From the NCBI GenBank assembly GCA_020846195.1, contig JADLEJ010000028.1, positions 1-64,000 on the forward strand: DNA of 64,000 nucleotides, in the 5' to 3' direction. Below, piece after piece: positions 35,901 to 45,982 of this stretch. Position 1 is the first letter of the stretch. Every line of letters starts with the position of its first letter. The DNA is from Nitrospira sp. (GTDB lineage Bacteria > Nitrospirota > Nitrospiria > Nitrospirales > Nitrospiraceae). A program made the position numbers and the translations under genes. The notes below the pieces were generated by a model that worked only from the letters and a program-made list of their open reading frames with translations, did not search any database and was not told where the DNA came from.

Positions 35901-38900
35901 TTACGCGGCCTCCTGCCGCCCGGCGTCGTGGGTGTAGCGATGAATGGCGTCAAGCAAGACTTTCTTGGTGATGGGTTTGGTCAAGTGCGCCGTACAGCCG
36001 GAGGCCAGGCTCTTGTCGATTTCTTCCTGAAACGCATTGGCCGTGAGCGCGACGATCGGGATGGGCGCGCGGCGCTGCGCCCGCTCCCAGCTTCTGATCG
36101 TCTGCGTGGCTTCGTAGCCGCCCATCACCGGCATCTGAATATCCATGAGCACCAGGTCGTACGCATGGGCCTTGACCTTCTCGACGGCTTCCAAGCCGTG
36201 TTCCGCCATGTCCAGGGCGACGGGGCTGCGCTTGAGAAACAGGGAGATGATCGCCCGGTTATCTTCCAAATCTTCGACAAGAAGAATGCGGATGCGCGCC
36301 GCCGGTTGCGGCGGCGAGACGAGGGAGGTGCCCGGCTGTGTGTGCGGGCGCGGGTTTTCGAGCGGCGTGCGATTTACGGCGGCATGAATGGCGTCGAGCA
36401 GCGCCAGGCGGCGAATCGGTTTCGCGATGTCGTGCACGAGATGGCCGGCCGATTTCTCGGCCGTGTTGCGGTGCCGCGGATCGGAGATCAGTCGAAGAAT
36501 CGGGAGGGCCTGCGCCGCGGCCGCCGTTTCGATGTGCCGAGCTTGATCGTGGTCGAGTCCGGGCATGCGGTTGTCCAGAATCAACAGGCCGAACGAACGG
36601 GATTCAGAGGACTGGAGCAGCAAGGCGTGCGCGGCGACCGCATCGGCGGCTTCGATGCATGTGCCTCCTGCGCGGGCGACAATGTCCCGGACGATGTGCC
36701 GGTTCAGGTCATTCCCGGCGAGGAGCAGCCGCTGCCCCGCGATGCTGGGCGCCGGCGGCCTCGCCGGTTCGTCCGCGCCAGTCGCGGCAGGGAGACGGAG
36801 CAGCACATGAAAGGTGCTGCCGGCTCCTTCCGTGCTCTCGACCCAAATGCGCCCGCCCATGAGCTCCGCCAGACGTTTGCCGATCCCGAGTCCGAGCCCC
36901 GTGCCGCCGTACTTGCGAGTGGTGCTGGTGTCGACTTGTGTGAAATTGTCGAAAATGACGCTGAACTTGTCTTGCGGAATTCCAATGCCGGTGTCGGAGA
37001 CGGCCAGATGAATGCCATCCTCAGTATCGTGGCCATGGGCAGGTTCCACCCGGACGAGCACATGCCCGCGATCCGTGAATTTGACGGCGTTGCTGAGCAA
37101 GTTCAGCAGAATCTGCCGCAGGCGCGCTGGGTCGCCGCTGACGTATTCGGGCAGGGCGGGATCGATATGGACAAGCACATCGAGGTCCTTGGCCTGGGTG
37201 CGCACGGCGATCAATTCGGCAGTGCTTTCTACGAGCTCGCCCAAGTCGAATCCGATCGCTTCGAGTTCCACCTGGCCGGCTTCGATCTTGGAGAGATCGA
37301 GACTGCCGTTGATGAGTTCCAGCAGTGCGTCGGCCGCGCGGCGGAGCCGGTGGACGTAATCGACCTGCTCGGCGGTCAGGGCCGTCTCGCCCAACAGTTC
37401 CGCCATCCCGACGATGGCGTTCATCGGGGTGCGGATTTCATGGCTCATGATCGCGAGAAACTCGCTCTTGGCCTGCATGGCCGCCAGCGCTTGATCGTGC
37501 GCGGTCACCAGCTCCGCGTTGCGCTGCGCGAGCTCCTGCACCACGTTGGCGAGCGCTTCCTGCGCGCGCTTCGACGCCGTGAGATCTCGCAAGAAGGCTG
37601 TGAAAAAGATGTCGTCGCCAAGCGCGTGATGGGTAACCGTCAGCTCCACAGGCACTTCTTGTCCGTCTATCCGCAGCGCGTACACTTCGATGCGTTTGTT
37701 GAGCGAGGGATCGGCTCCCGTACCGGCCAGGCGCCGCAGTCCGCTTCGGTGCGCGTCTTGGAAGCGCGCGGGAATAATGCACTCCGTCAAGTTTTTTCCC
37801 AGCACGTCCGCCCGGCTCCACCCAAACATCGTTTCGGCCTGCCGGTTCCACTCGCGAATCAGGCCCGCCTGGTTGATCTCGATGACCGCATCCAGCGCGT
37901 TGTCGATGATCAGCTTCGTTCGTGCTTCACTATGGCGCAAGGATAGCTGCACGGCGCGCTGCCGCTCAAGGTTGCCGGCCAGCGTCTGGGCGCGCTTGAC
38001 GAGCAAGGCGGTCATGGCGAGGGCGATGAACCCCACAATACTCATCATGACCAAGATCGTGTTACGGGTCAGGCTGAGGCGGTGGTACGCTTCTTCGGCA
38101 TCGACTTTCGTGATCAACCCGATGCCGAGTTCTCGATCCCAGAGCCAGGCTCCCACTACGGGCACCCCCCGGTAATCGCGGTGCCCTTCAAGGGAGATGC
38201 CGGAGCGGCCTTGCACGGCTTCGTGGGCCATGTGGGTCAGCGGCTGCTGGGTGCGCGTCGCGGTTGATCGATGCTCCGTTAATAAATTCGCGCCAGGGTC
38301 GCGGAGTTCAACGGAAAGAATGCCTCTGCTATTGGGGGAGTTTTCAGGAATGAGTCCGATCGTCCGCAAGTGGGCGTCGAAGCGGCTTTCGGTAAGCAGG
38401 CGGCCGGCGCGGTCTAAGGCATAGGTCTCGCCAGTCGCTCCCAGCCGTCCGAGCTGGGTGATTTTTGTGAAATCCTGCAGGGGGTTCACGAAAAATACGA
38501 GGAGGGCGATGATCGCTCCGTCCTTGCCCCGGATGGGCGCGGCCGACGCCATGAGCGGGCTGTCCGCGGCGACGGTGTTGCGGTCGTCCAGATCGATGTC
38601 GGTGAACGCCAGGAACGGCAGCCCGATTATCGTCGATCCGGATAATGCGCTGGCGACCATCTCGGAATCGTGAAAGCCGACGGTGTCGTATTGCCCTAAG
38701 GCCTTATCGATGATGGCAGCGATCTGAATGCCGTCGGGCGAGAGGATGGAAAACCCAACCGTATTTTTCATCTTCCGCGTGAGCGGGGTCAGGATCATTC
38801 GAATGTGCTGCAGCGCCGCGCTGTGGCGGAGCGTCTGGGGCGTGCGCTTCACATGGAGTTGAGCGGCGACGGCGGTCCGGAGCTCTTGGGACTCGGCCAA

Positions 38901-39113
38901 GGCGTTGAGCTGGTCCTTGTGGGCGGCTGCCCAAATCTGCAGCCCTCGCTGCGTCGTTTCGAGGACCGTCTGCAGATTGTTGGAAAGATCGGCCCGTTCT
39001 CTTTCCTCGATCTTGGCCACGGCTATCCAGACCACGAAGGCGAGTGGAAACAAGAGGAGCAGCAGCAAGTATTCTTTGCCAGTTTTGGCCGGAGGATGAT
39101 GGCGTGTTCGCAT
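35901..39113 (-). CDS. Hybrid sensor histidine kinase with CACHE, PAS and two receiver domains
   Basis: A 1070-residue membrane kinase. Two membrane segments (about 17-33 and 360-380) flank a periplasmic double-CACHE sensor. A PAS domain (NALDAVIEINQAGLIREWN), HisKA with phospho-His558 in [12 protein letters not shown] and a HATPase domain ([21 protein letters not shown]) follow. The first receiver is degenerate (LLAGNDLN lacks the acidic pair, LDNRMPG keeps the Asp) and the last is intact (LVEDLEDN, LVLMDIQMP, TKPITKK). The start at 39113 gives a 25-base gap to the upstream kinase; the longer frame would overlap it. Confidence 0.92.
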   Translation of the reverse strand: MRTRHHPPAKTGKEYLLLLLLFPLAFVVWIAVAKIEERERADLSNNLQTVLETTQRGLQIWAAAHKDQLNALAESQELRTAVAAQLHVKRTPQTLRHSAALQHIRMILTPLTRKMKNTVGFSILSPDGIQIAAIIDKALGQYDTVGFHDSEMVASALSGSTIIGLPFLAFTDIDLDDRNTVAADSPLMASAAPIRGKDGAIIALLVFFVNPLQDFTKITQLGRLGATGETYALDRAGRLLTESRFDAHLRTIGLIPENSPNSRGILSVELRDPGANLLTEHRSTATRTQQPLTHMAHEAVQGRSGISLEGHRDYRGVPVVGAWLWDRELGIGLITKVDAEEAYHRLSLTRNTILVMMSIVGFIALAMTALLVKRAQTLAGNLERQRAVQLSLRHSEARTKLIIDNALDAVIEINQAGLIREWNRQAETMFGWSRADVLGKNLTECIIPARFQDAHRSGLRRLAGTGADPSLNKRIEVYALRIDGQEVPVELTVTHHALGDDIFFTAFLRDLTASKRAQEALANVVQELAQRNAELVTAHDQALAAMQAKSEFLAIMSHEIRTPMNAIVGMAELLGETALTAEQVDYVHRLRRAADALLELINGSLDLSKIEAGQVELEAIGFDLGELVESTAELIAVRTQAKDLDVLVHIDPALPEYVSGDPARLRQILLNLLSNAVKFTDRGHVLVRVEPAHGHDTEDGIHLAVSDTGIGIPQDKFSVIFDNFTQVDTSTTRKYGGTGLGLGIGKRLAELMGGRIWVESTEGAGSTFHVLLRLPAATGADEPARPPAPSIAGQRLLLAGNDLNRHIVRDIVARAGGTCIEAADAVAAHALLLQSSESRSFGLLILDNRMPGLDHDQARHIETAAAAQALPILRLISDPRHRNTAEKSAGHLVHDIAKPIRRLALLDAIHAAVNRTPLENPRPHTQPGTSLVSPPQPAARIRILLVEDLEDNRAIISLFLKRSPVALDMAEHGLEAVEKVKAHAYDLVLMDIQMPVMGGYEATQTIRSWERAQRRAPIPIVALTANAFQEEIDKSLASGCTAHLTKPITKKVLLDAIHRYTHDAGRQEAA

Positions 39114-39138
39114 GGGCTCCTTTCGTACGAGTTGCTCT

Positions 39139-42100
39139 TTAGGCGGCGTCGTGCAGCGGTCTACCGGCATAGTCCGCAATCGCCGTTAACAGCGTTTTTT
39201 TCTTGATCGGTTTTGTGAGATGCGCAGTGCAGCCAGCCGCCAGGCTTTTCTCCAGCTCTTCCGTAAAGGCGTTGGCGGTGAGCGCGAGGATCGGTGTGGG
39301 CGCGCGCGGCTGCTCTTTTTCCCAGGTTCGAATCAGACGGGTGGCCTCATACCCATCCATGACAGGCATTTGCATATCCATGAAGACGAGATCGTAGGCG
39401 CCCGCTTTGAACTTCTCCACGGCAACTGCCCCGTTTTCAGCCATGTCGAGCGTATAGGCGGTGGCTTTTAAGAAGAGCGCGATGACGGCGCGATTGTCTT
39501 CGAGATCCTCGGCGAGGAGAATCCGGCCTGTCGCAGACAGTCGAGTTTTGGCGCGCGCGGGTTCGAGGGAGATAGCGAGCGGAGCAGGTGCTGGAGTCTG
39601 GGCGGAGCGAGGCTGCGGCGTTTCGGTCAGCGCGTTGTGGACGGCGTTGATCAGTGCGCTGCTTCGAATGGGCTTGCTGAGGTGCCGGTGAATACCCAAG
39701 GCCTGCGCGGCCGCCGCATGGCCTCGGCCCACATCGGACGTCAGCATGATGATCGGCGTCTTGGATAATTCCGGGGCTGTGCGCATTGCTTCGGCGACGG
39801 AGAACCCGTCCATTTCCGGCATGCGGCAATCGAGGATGACAAGGTGAAAAGGACTGCCGTCGGCGTGCGCCTGCCGCAGCGCCGCCAACGCGGCGGGGCC
39901 GCTGCCGGCTTCGCCGATTCGGGCGCCTGTCCGGCCCAGGATGTTGCGGCAGACGAGGCGGTTGGTGTCGTTGTCGTCGACGACGAGAATGCGGGTGCCG
40001 GTCAGGGTTGGGCCGGTCTCGCCGGGGGAGAGCTCGGCGGGCGTTTGCGGCAGCCGTGCGATGACATGCATGGTGCAGCCTGCGCCGAGGGTGCTTTCCG
40101 CCCAGATCCGCCCGCCCATCAATTCGGCGAGACGCCGGGAGATGCTGAGTCCGAGCCCGGTGCCGCCGTATTTTCTCGTGGTCGAGGAGTCCACTTGCGT
40201 GAAGTTTTCGAAGATGGCCGTCAGCTTGTCCTCGGGAATGCCGATGCCGCTGTCGGTCACGCTGAAATGCAGCGGGCTGTCCGGAGAGGCGTCGTGCCGC
40301 TGCACTCGCAGGACGACGTCGCCCCGCTCGGTGAATTTAATGGCATTGCCGAGGAGGTTGATGAGGATTTGCCGGAGACGCGTGGGATCGCCTTGCACGG
40401 CCTGGGGGACATCCGGAGCGACGTCGGTGATAAGCTCCAGCTGCTTCGTTTGCGCGCGCACCGCCAGGAGCTCGCCGGTCGATTCCACGAGCTCTCGCAA
40501 GTCGAACGAAACGTGCTCCAGTTCCAGATGGCCGGATTCGATTTTCGAGAGGTCGAGAATGTCGTTGATGAGCGCGAGCAGCGCGTCCGCGGCGCGGCTG
40601 AACCGGTTGACGTAGTCCTGCTGCTCGTCGGTGAGCGCGGTGTCCAGCAGCAGCTCGGCCATTCCGAGAATCGCGTTCATGGGCGTGCGGATTTCATGGC
40701 TCATGGTGGCGAGGAAGGCGCTCTTGGCATGGGTGGCGGCCAGGGCCTGATCGCGCGCCTGCGCAAGCTCGCGGTTTTGCAATTCGAGATGCTCGGCGGC
40801 GACCCGTGCGGCCTCCTCCGATTTCTTGCGCGCGGTAATGTCGCGGACGAATCCGGTAAAGAACCGGCTGTCGGCGAGCCGGATTTCGCTGACGGCGAGT
40901 TCGAGTGGGAACAAGGTGCCGTCCTTTCGGATGCCGAGGACTTCCAGCTCTTTTCCGATGATCTTGGCGTGGCCGGTCAGGCGATAGTGCTGGAGATAGC
41001 CGTCATGGGCCGATTGGTGCGGTTCCGGCATGAGGCGGGAGATGTTGGCCTGGATAATATCCGAGGCGGCATAGCCGAAGATGCGTTCCGCCGCCGGATT
41101 GAATGAGGTGACGATGCCGCTCTCGTCGATGGTGATGATGCCGTCGGCCGCATGGTCCAGAATGGCCCGCATCCAGGCGGTATGCCGGGTCAGCGCGCGC
41201 TCGGCGGTTTGCCGCTGCTGGGTATTCCGATAGGACCGCAGAATCTGGCCGCAGGTTTGGAGGAAGGGATTCAGATAGTCGATCAGCGCCGCGTGATAGC
41301 CTTCCGGCCGCCCTGCCACGGCCACCGCGCCGATCACCTTGTCGCCTTCCATCAGCGGGAGGCCGAGGAATGCCTGAAATGACGAATGGCTGGAATCGTT
41401 AACCAGAAGGGGCTGCCCGGTGGAAAAAACCCGGTTCAGATATTGGTGAAGCGTTTGGTCTGGCCGGTCCGGCGCGGGGCCTGACGCGGCCGCAATCGTG
41501 TGGGCATGAATGCAGAGCATGGGGGGCGCATCGGCGGGGAATTCCGCTTCCCCGACGATCCCATATGGGCTTCGTGTGAGGATTTGCAGCTGGGCAAGCA
41601 GTTTGGCAAACATCTCGTCGGCCCGGAGATCCGAGATGCAGGCTTTCTGCACGTCGGAGATGGCGGATAACAATTCTTGCTGGGCCTCGGCCTGGAGCGT
41701 CGCCTGCTTCAGGGCGGTGATGTCTTTTGCAATCCCGAGGAATCCCGTCAGTGTGCCATTGGGCCCGCGCGTGGCCGTCACGACCAGATTGACGGTGATG
41801 CGGTCGCCGTCTTTGCGAAGGTAGGTCCATTCCCGCTCTTCGTATCCTCCCATGCGCGCGGCTTCAACCAAGACATCGATGCCGGCCAGCGGGCGCCCGA
41901 ATCGTTCGGACAATTGCTGTCCGCGCACGGCTATTTCCTCCGGAAGGTGGAACGAGTCGAGCGTGCGCTGGCCGATCACTTCATCGGCTTGGTAGCCCAG
42001 CAATCGCTCGGCGCCAAAGTTAAAGAGGGTGAGGGTGCCTCGCGGGTCCGTGGCGATAATGCCGATTTCCGTAGCGGAATTGAGGACGGTTTGCAGGCGC

Positions 42101-43038
42101 GCCCGGGTGTCGGCGATTTCCTCCAGCGCCTGTTTTTGTCCGGTGATGTTGCTGCAGGTCCAGATCAGCCATTGCGATTCATGGTGCCGTTCCGGGAGCG
42201 TTTTCAAGGCGGCTTCGACCCAGATGGACTCGCCGGATTTGGTGCGGCCGATCAGATCGCCCCTCCAGGCGCCATGTTGCCGCAGGAGGGGGAAAAAGAT
42301 GTCATCGAGTTTGGCGATCCATTCGGGCGGATAGAGCATGGTCCAGGACTGCCCGATGAGATCGATGGGACGGAAGCCATGCATGGCGGCAAAGGCCTCG
42401 TTGACGAAAGTATAGCGGCCGTCTTTGGTCAGGAGGGCGGCGCCCTCGGTGCTATGCCCCAATGCCAGCAGCAGGCGTTCATGCATCGCTTCGGTTTGCC
42501 GATGGGCCTGCGCGCTTTGGGCGAGTTGCTTGGTGCGCTGCCTAAGGTCCAATTGGCTCATGACTTGCCGGGCTAAGGCGGTGAGGGCCTGTTCCTGTTT
42601 TGGGCTGACATGGCGGGGGTGGCGGTCGAGCACGCAGAGCGTGCCGACCGCCTGGCCATCGGCCGTGAGGAGTGGAATGCCTGCATAGAAGCGAATGAAC
42701 GGCTCTCCCGTGACGAGCGGGTGATTCGCGAATCGCAGATCGGCCAAGGCATTGGGAAGTATGATGGAGCGCGATTGCGCGACGGTATGGGCGCAGAGTG
42801 CGCGCGCGCGCGGCAGTTCGGCGTCGGGGATCCCGATGCGGGCCTTGAACCAGAGGCGGGTTCGATCCATGAAGCCGATATAGGCCATGGGCGCTCCGCA
42901 GATCTGCGCCGCCAGCTGGCACAGATCGTCGAAGGCCGGCTCGGCGCCGGAGTCCAGGATGCCGTAGCGCAGCAGCGCGTCCTGGCGACGGTATTCATCT
43001 TGCGGTTGCAGCGAAGGGTGCATTGGGTTTAGTGGCAT
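39139..43038 (-). CDS. Soluble multi-sensor hybrid histidine kinase (GAF, PAS, two receivers)
   Basis: A 1299-residue kinase without membrane segments. The order is GAF (about 25-170, with the [19 protein letters not shown] type), PAS (185-300), PAS with PAC (305-440), GAF (445-610), PAS (620-740), HisKA with His781 in [12 protein letters not shown], HATPase ([21 protein letters not shown]), receiver 1 ([20 protein letters not shown]) and receiver 2 ([20 protein letters not shown]). The C-terminal receiver is close to that of the neighbouring kinase, so the pair probably arose by duplication. No fused Hpt is present; the free Hpt protein downstream fits. Confidence 0.93.
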   Translation of the reverse strand: MPLNPMHPSLQPQDEYRRQDALLRYGILDSGAEPAFDDLCQLAAQICGAPMAYIGFMDRTRLWFKARIGIPDAELPRARALCAHTVAQSRSIILPNALADLRFANHPLVTGEPFIRFYAGIPLLTADGQAVGTLCVLDRHPRHVSPKQEQALTALARQVMSQLDLRQRTKQLAQSAQAHRQTEAMHERLLLALGHSTEGAALLTKDGRYTFVNEAFAAMHGFRPIDLIGQSWTMLYPPEWIAKLDDIFFPLLRQHGAWRGDLIGRTKSGESIWVEAALKTLPERHHESQWLIWTCSNITGQKQALEEIADTRARLQTVLNSATEIGIIATDPRGTLTLFNFGAERLLGYQADEVIGQRTLDSFHLPEEIAVRGQQLSERFGRPLAGIDVLVEAARMGGYEEREWTYLRKDGDRITVNLVVTATRGPNGTLTGFLGIAKDITALKQATLQAEAQQELLSAISDVQKACISDLRADEMFAKLLAQLQILTRSPYGIVGEAEFPADAPPMLCIHAHTIAAASGPAPDRPDQTLHQYLNRVFSTGQPLLVNDSSHSSFQAFLGLPLMEGDKVIGAVAVAGRPEGYHAALIDYLNPFLQTCGQILRSYRNTQQRQTAERALTRHTAWMRAILDHAADGIITIDESGIVTSFNPAAERIFGYAASDIIQANISRLMPEPHQSAHDGYLQHYRLTGHAKIIGKELEVLGIRKDGTLFPLELAVSEIRLADSRFFTGFVRDITARKKSEEAARVAAEHLELQNRELAQARDQALAATHAKSAFLATMSHEIRTPMNAILGMAELLLDTALTDEQQDYVNRFSRAADALLALINDILDLSKIESGHLELEHVSFDLRELVESTGELLAVRAQTKQLELITDVAPDVPQAVQGDPTRLRQILINLLGNAIKFTERGDVVLRVQRHDASPDSPLHFSVTDSGIGIPEDKLTAIFENFTQVDSSTTRKYGGTGLGLSISRRLAELMGGRIWAESTLGAGCTMHVIARLPQTPAELSPGETGPTLTGTRILVVDDNDTNRLVCRNILGRTGARIGEAGSGPAALAALRQAHADGSPFHLVILDCRMPEMDGFSVAEAMRTAPELSKTPIIMLTSDVGRGHAAAAQALGIHRHLSKPIRSSALINAVHNALTETPQPRSAQTPAPAPLAISLEPARAKTRLSATGRILLAEDLEDNRAVIALFLKATAYTLDMAENGAVAVEKFKAGAYDLVFMDMQMPVMDGYEATRLIRTWEKEQPRAPTPILALTANAFTEELEKSLAAGCTAHLTKPIKKKTLLTAIADYAGRPLHDAA

Positions 43039-43335
43039 CCGGTTCCGAGTGCGAGGGCTTCGTGCGTTAGACGATCGCTCTTAAGGCAAAGATGGTCCTT
43101 AGGAGCGCAGAGCGGTCCCCTATCTCCAGGTATCTTTTCGGTAAACTTCGGCGCAGCCTTGAGCGATTCGTGAGTGGCGCGGCCTGTATGCCGCTGCTTC
43201 ACGCGCGTATAGAAGGGCGGCTATGACGGGATGTCGAGGCTGATTGACTGGTCTGCTTGAGTTTTGGAGGGATGCATTGTAAGGTGACGGGGCGACCCTG
43301 CCGAACTCTTTTCCCCTTATGGAGCGTGCCTGAGA

Positions 43336-45744
43336 ATGCCTGGTGACGACCGGTTCGTTGAAATACAGCAGCCTCCGCGTCGCGCTTGGCGGTGGTGGCA
43401 CATCGCCCTGTTGACGGTGTGCGCCCTTGGCATTGTGGGCGTGACGGCCGCGGCCGGCGTGATCTGGCAGCTGGCGCAAGATCTTCCTCCCTTGGATCTT
43501 TTGCAGGGCTATCAACCGAGTTTGGTCACGACGGTGTATGCCGACGACCGGCAGCCGATCGGCCAGTTCTTTATCGAGCGGCGGACGCTGACTCCTCTGG
43601 ACCGCATTCCGAAAACGTTGACGCAGGCGGTGATTGCCACGGAAGACGTGCGGTTCTTCGAACATCCGGGATTGGACTACATTGGGATTCTGCGGGCGGC
43701 CTGGACCAACCTTCGCCACGGCGGCAAGAAGGTCGAAGGGGCGAGCACGATTACGCAGCAACTGGCGCGGTCGCTCTTTTTGTCCGCGGAACGCTCGTAC
43801 GATCGGAAACTGCGGGAGCTGATCCTGGCCTATAAGATGGAAGCGGTGTCCACGAAAGAGCAGATTCTGGAAACCTATCTGAACCAGATCTATTTCGGCC
43901 AGGGGGCTTACGGCGTGGGGTCTGCGGCGCAATCGTATTTCGGGAAAGAGATTGAAAAGCTCACGCTTGCCGAGTCCGCGTTTCTTGGAGGCCTGCCGAA
44001 GTCGCCGAGCCGGTTCTCTCCGTTCACGAACTACGAGCGGGCGAAAAAACGCCAGGAGCATGTGCTGGCGCGGATGGAAGAGGCGGGATTCATTTCCGCC
44101 GCCGAGCGCGATGCCGCGATCGCGGAGGAGTTGAAATTCCGCCGGCCCGGCAGTGAGCAGATTGCGCCCTATTTCGTGGAGCATGTGCGGCAGCAGCTGG
44201 TCGCAAAATACGGCGAAACCATGGTGTACAAGGGCGGGTTGCAGATCTTCACCACGCTGAACCTCGAAATGCAGCGCGCCGCGGAACGCGCGTTTCTTGC
44301 GGGCGTGCGGGACCTCGACAAACGCCAGGGGTGGCGCGGGCCGAAGAAGTCGGTCGATCTTGCGACGGTGCAGGTTCCGGGGGCGGCGCTTTCCGATCAG
44401 CCGATCAAGGTTGGGGACGTTCTCGAAGGGATCGTGCTGAAGCAGGCCAAGGATCATTATGTGGTCCAACTCGGAGACCAGGCGGCCAAGCTCCTTTTCG
44501 ATGACATGGCCTGGGCCAAGCGGGTGCTCAAGGGGACCGATCCGACGCAGGATGCGGTGTTGATGCCCGACGTCAAAAAAACCTTGAAGCCGGGCGATGT
44601 GATTGATGTCAGTGTCAAGAAGCTGGCGAAGGATGGGATGCAACTGACGCTGGAGCAGACACCGGTCGTGGAAGGCGGGTTGGTCGCGGTCGATCCGCGC
44701 ACCGGCGCGATTCGCGCGATGGTCGGCGGGTACGATTTTTCGCGCAGTGAATATAACCGGGCGATGCAGGCCCATCGGCAGCCCGGTTCCGCCTTTAAGC
44801 CGGTGATCTACGCGACGGCGATGGCGCAGGGAATGAGTCCTGCGACGCAGATTCTCGATGCGCCGGTGGTGTACGAGCAGGAAGCCGACGACAAGATCTG
44901 GAAGCCGGAGAACTATGGACGGAAATTCCACGGGATGGTGACGTTGCGCGATGCACTGGCGCATTCGCACAATCTGGCCACGGTGCGATTGCTCGACAAG
45001 GTGGGCGTCAAGAACGTCATCGAGTTTGCGCGAACGGTCGGCGTGACGAGCCCGCTTCCCGCGGATTTATCCCTGGGATTGGGGTCGTCTTCTATTGGAC
45101 TGCTGGAACTGACCTCGGTCTACGGCGTGTTTCTCAATAAAGGGACGAGGGCCGAACCGTTCACGATTAAGGTGGCGAAGGACAGCGCCGGCAATACGCT
45201 TGAGACGATGGAGGAGCAGCCGCACGAAATTATCGCGAAGGAGACGGCGTACCTCATCACGAACATGATGGAAGATGTGATCCAGAAAGGGACGGGCCAG
45301 GCGGCGAAAGTGATCGACCGGCCGGTCGCCGGGAAGACCGGCACGACGAACGAATATGTGAATGCCTGGTTTATCGGCGGCGCGCCGAATCTGGTGACGG
45401 GCGTGTATGTCGGGTTCGACGACCGCCGTCCCTTGGGGGAGAGCGAGACCGGCGCCCGCTCGGCGCTGCCGATTTGGATTCAGTTCATGAAGGACGCGCT
45501 GCTTCAGCTGCCGGTGGTGCCGTTCGAAATCCCCGAAGGGATTACGTATGTGAAGGTCGACTCCGCGACGGGACTGTTGGAGTCAGAGCAAGAAGGCGAT
45601 GGGGAGAAAGGTTCCGTCGAGCTGTTCACCAAAGGAAGCGAGCCGACGCAAGCGGCGGTGCGCCGTCTCGGTCCGACCGATTTTTATAAGCTGGATCAGA
45701 TTCCTGAAGGGGGGCCTGTCGGGGAGGGCGTCGTTGCGCCGTGA
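43336..45744 (+). CDS. mrcA: Penicillin-binding protein 1A (bifunctional transglycosylase/transpeptidase)
   Basis: An 802-residue peptidoglycan synthase. One N-terminal membrane anchor is followed by a GT51 domain with catalytic Glu103 in ATEDVRFFEHPG and the EGASTITQQLAR motif. An OB-like insert (residues about 340-455) precedes the transpeptidase domain with Ser485 in GSAFK, SHN, and KTGT at 667-670. It polymerises and crosslinks glycan strands at the inner membrane. The 297 bases shared with the divergent kinase gene hold no recognised feature. Confidence 0.95.
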   Translation: MPGDDRFVEIQQPPRRAWRWWHIALLTVCALGIVGVTAAAGVIWQLAQDLPPLDLLQGYQPSLVTTVYADDRQPIGQFFIERRTLTPLDRIPKTLTQAVIATEDVRFFEHPGLDYIGILRAAWTNLRHGGKKVEGASTITQQLARSLFLSAERSYDRKLRELILAYKMEAVSTKEQILETYLNQIYFGQGAYGVGSAAQSYFGKEIEKLTLAESAFLGGLPKSPSRFSPFTNYERAKKRQEHVLARMEEAGFISAAERDAAIAEELKFRRPGSEQIAPYFVEHVRQQLVAKYGETMVYKGGLQIFTTLNLEMQRAAERAFLAGVRDLDKRQGWRGPKKSVDLATVQVPGAALSDQPIKVGDVLEGIVLKQAKDHYVVQLGDQAAKLLFDDMAWAKRVLKGTDPTQDAVLMPDVKKTLKPGDVIDVSVKKLAKDGMQLTLEQTPVVEGGLVAVDPRTGAIRAMVGGYDFSRSEYNRAMQAHRQPGSAFKPVIYATAMAQGMSPATQILDAPVVYEQEADDKIWKPENYGRKFHGMVTLRDALAHSHNLATVRLLDKVGVKNVIEFARTVGVTSPLPADLSLGLGSSSIGLLELTSVYGVFLNKGTRAEPFTIKVAKDSAGNTLETMEEQPHEIIAKETAYLITNMMEDVIQKGTGQAAKVIDRPVAGKTGTTNEYVNAWFIGGAPNLVTGVYVGFDDRRPLGESETGARSALPIWIQFMKDALLQLPVVPFEIPEGITYVKVDSATGLLESEQEGDGEKGSVELFTKGSEPTQAAVRRLGPTDFYKLDQIPEGGPVGEGVVAP

Positions 45745-45748
45745 TGAG

Positions 45749-45961
45749 TTAGGCTTGTGAGTCCTGGTACTCCTCGTGCCAGGCCATCTGAATCGCTTCG
45801 AGGATCTTCTCGTTCGACTTCTTCGGGTCGTCCTTAAAATCAGGCAAGGCCACGATCCAGGCGTGCATATCCGTAAAGCGGATGGTCAGCGGGTCTGCCT
45901 CCGGATGCTCTTCAACCAGACGAATCGCAATATCTTCCGTATTCTGCCACTTCAAATCCAT
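45749..45961 (-). CDS. iscX: Iron-sulfur assembly protein IscX
   Basis: A 70-residue acidic protein matching IscX: MDLKWQNTEDIAIRLVEEHP, VRFTDMHAWIVALPDF-type core and NEKILEAIQMAWHEEY. IscX binds IscS and iron and tunes cluster assembly. It is the last gene of the ISC operon, 21 bases after hscA, and converges on the PBP1A gene. Confidence 0.95.
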   Translation of the reverse strand: MDLKWQNTEDIAIRLVEEHPEADPLTIRFTDMHAWIVALPDFKDDPKKSNEKILEAIQMAWHEEYQDSQA

Positions 45962-45982
45962 CGATCATCCTCGTTTCAGGGG

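Noticed and set aside
35928..37946. Plus-strand frame of 672 codons opposite the hybrid kinase
   Set aside because: Antisense to conserved HisKA/HATPase/receiver motifs; no start context and no recognisable domain.
43120..44970. Minus-strand frame of 616 codons opposite PBP1A
   Set aside because: Composition typical of a shadow and it would overlap a certain gene.
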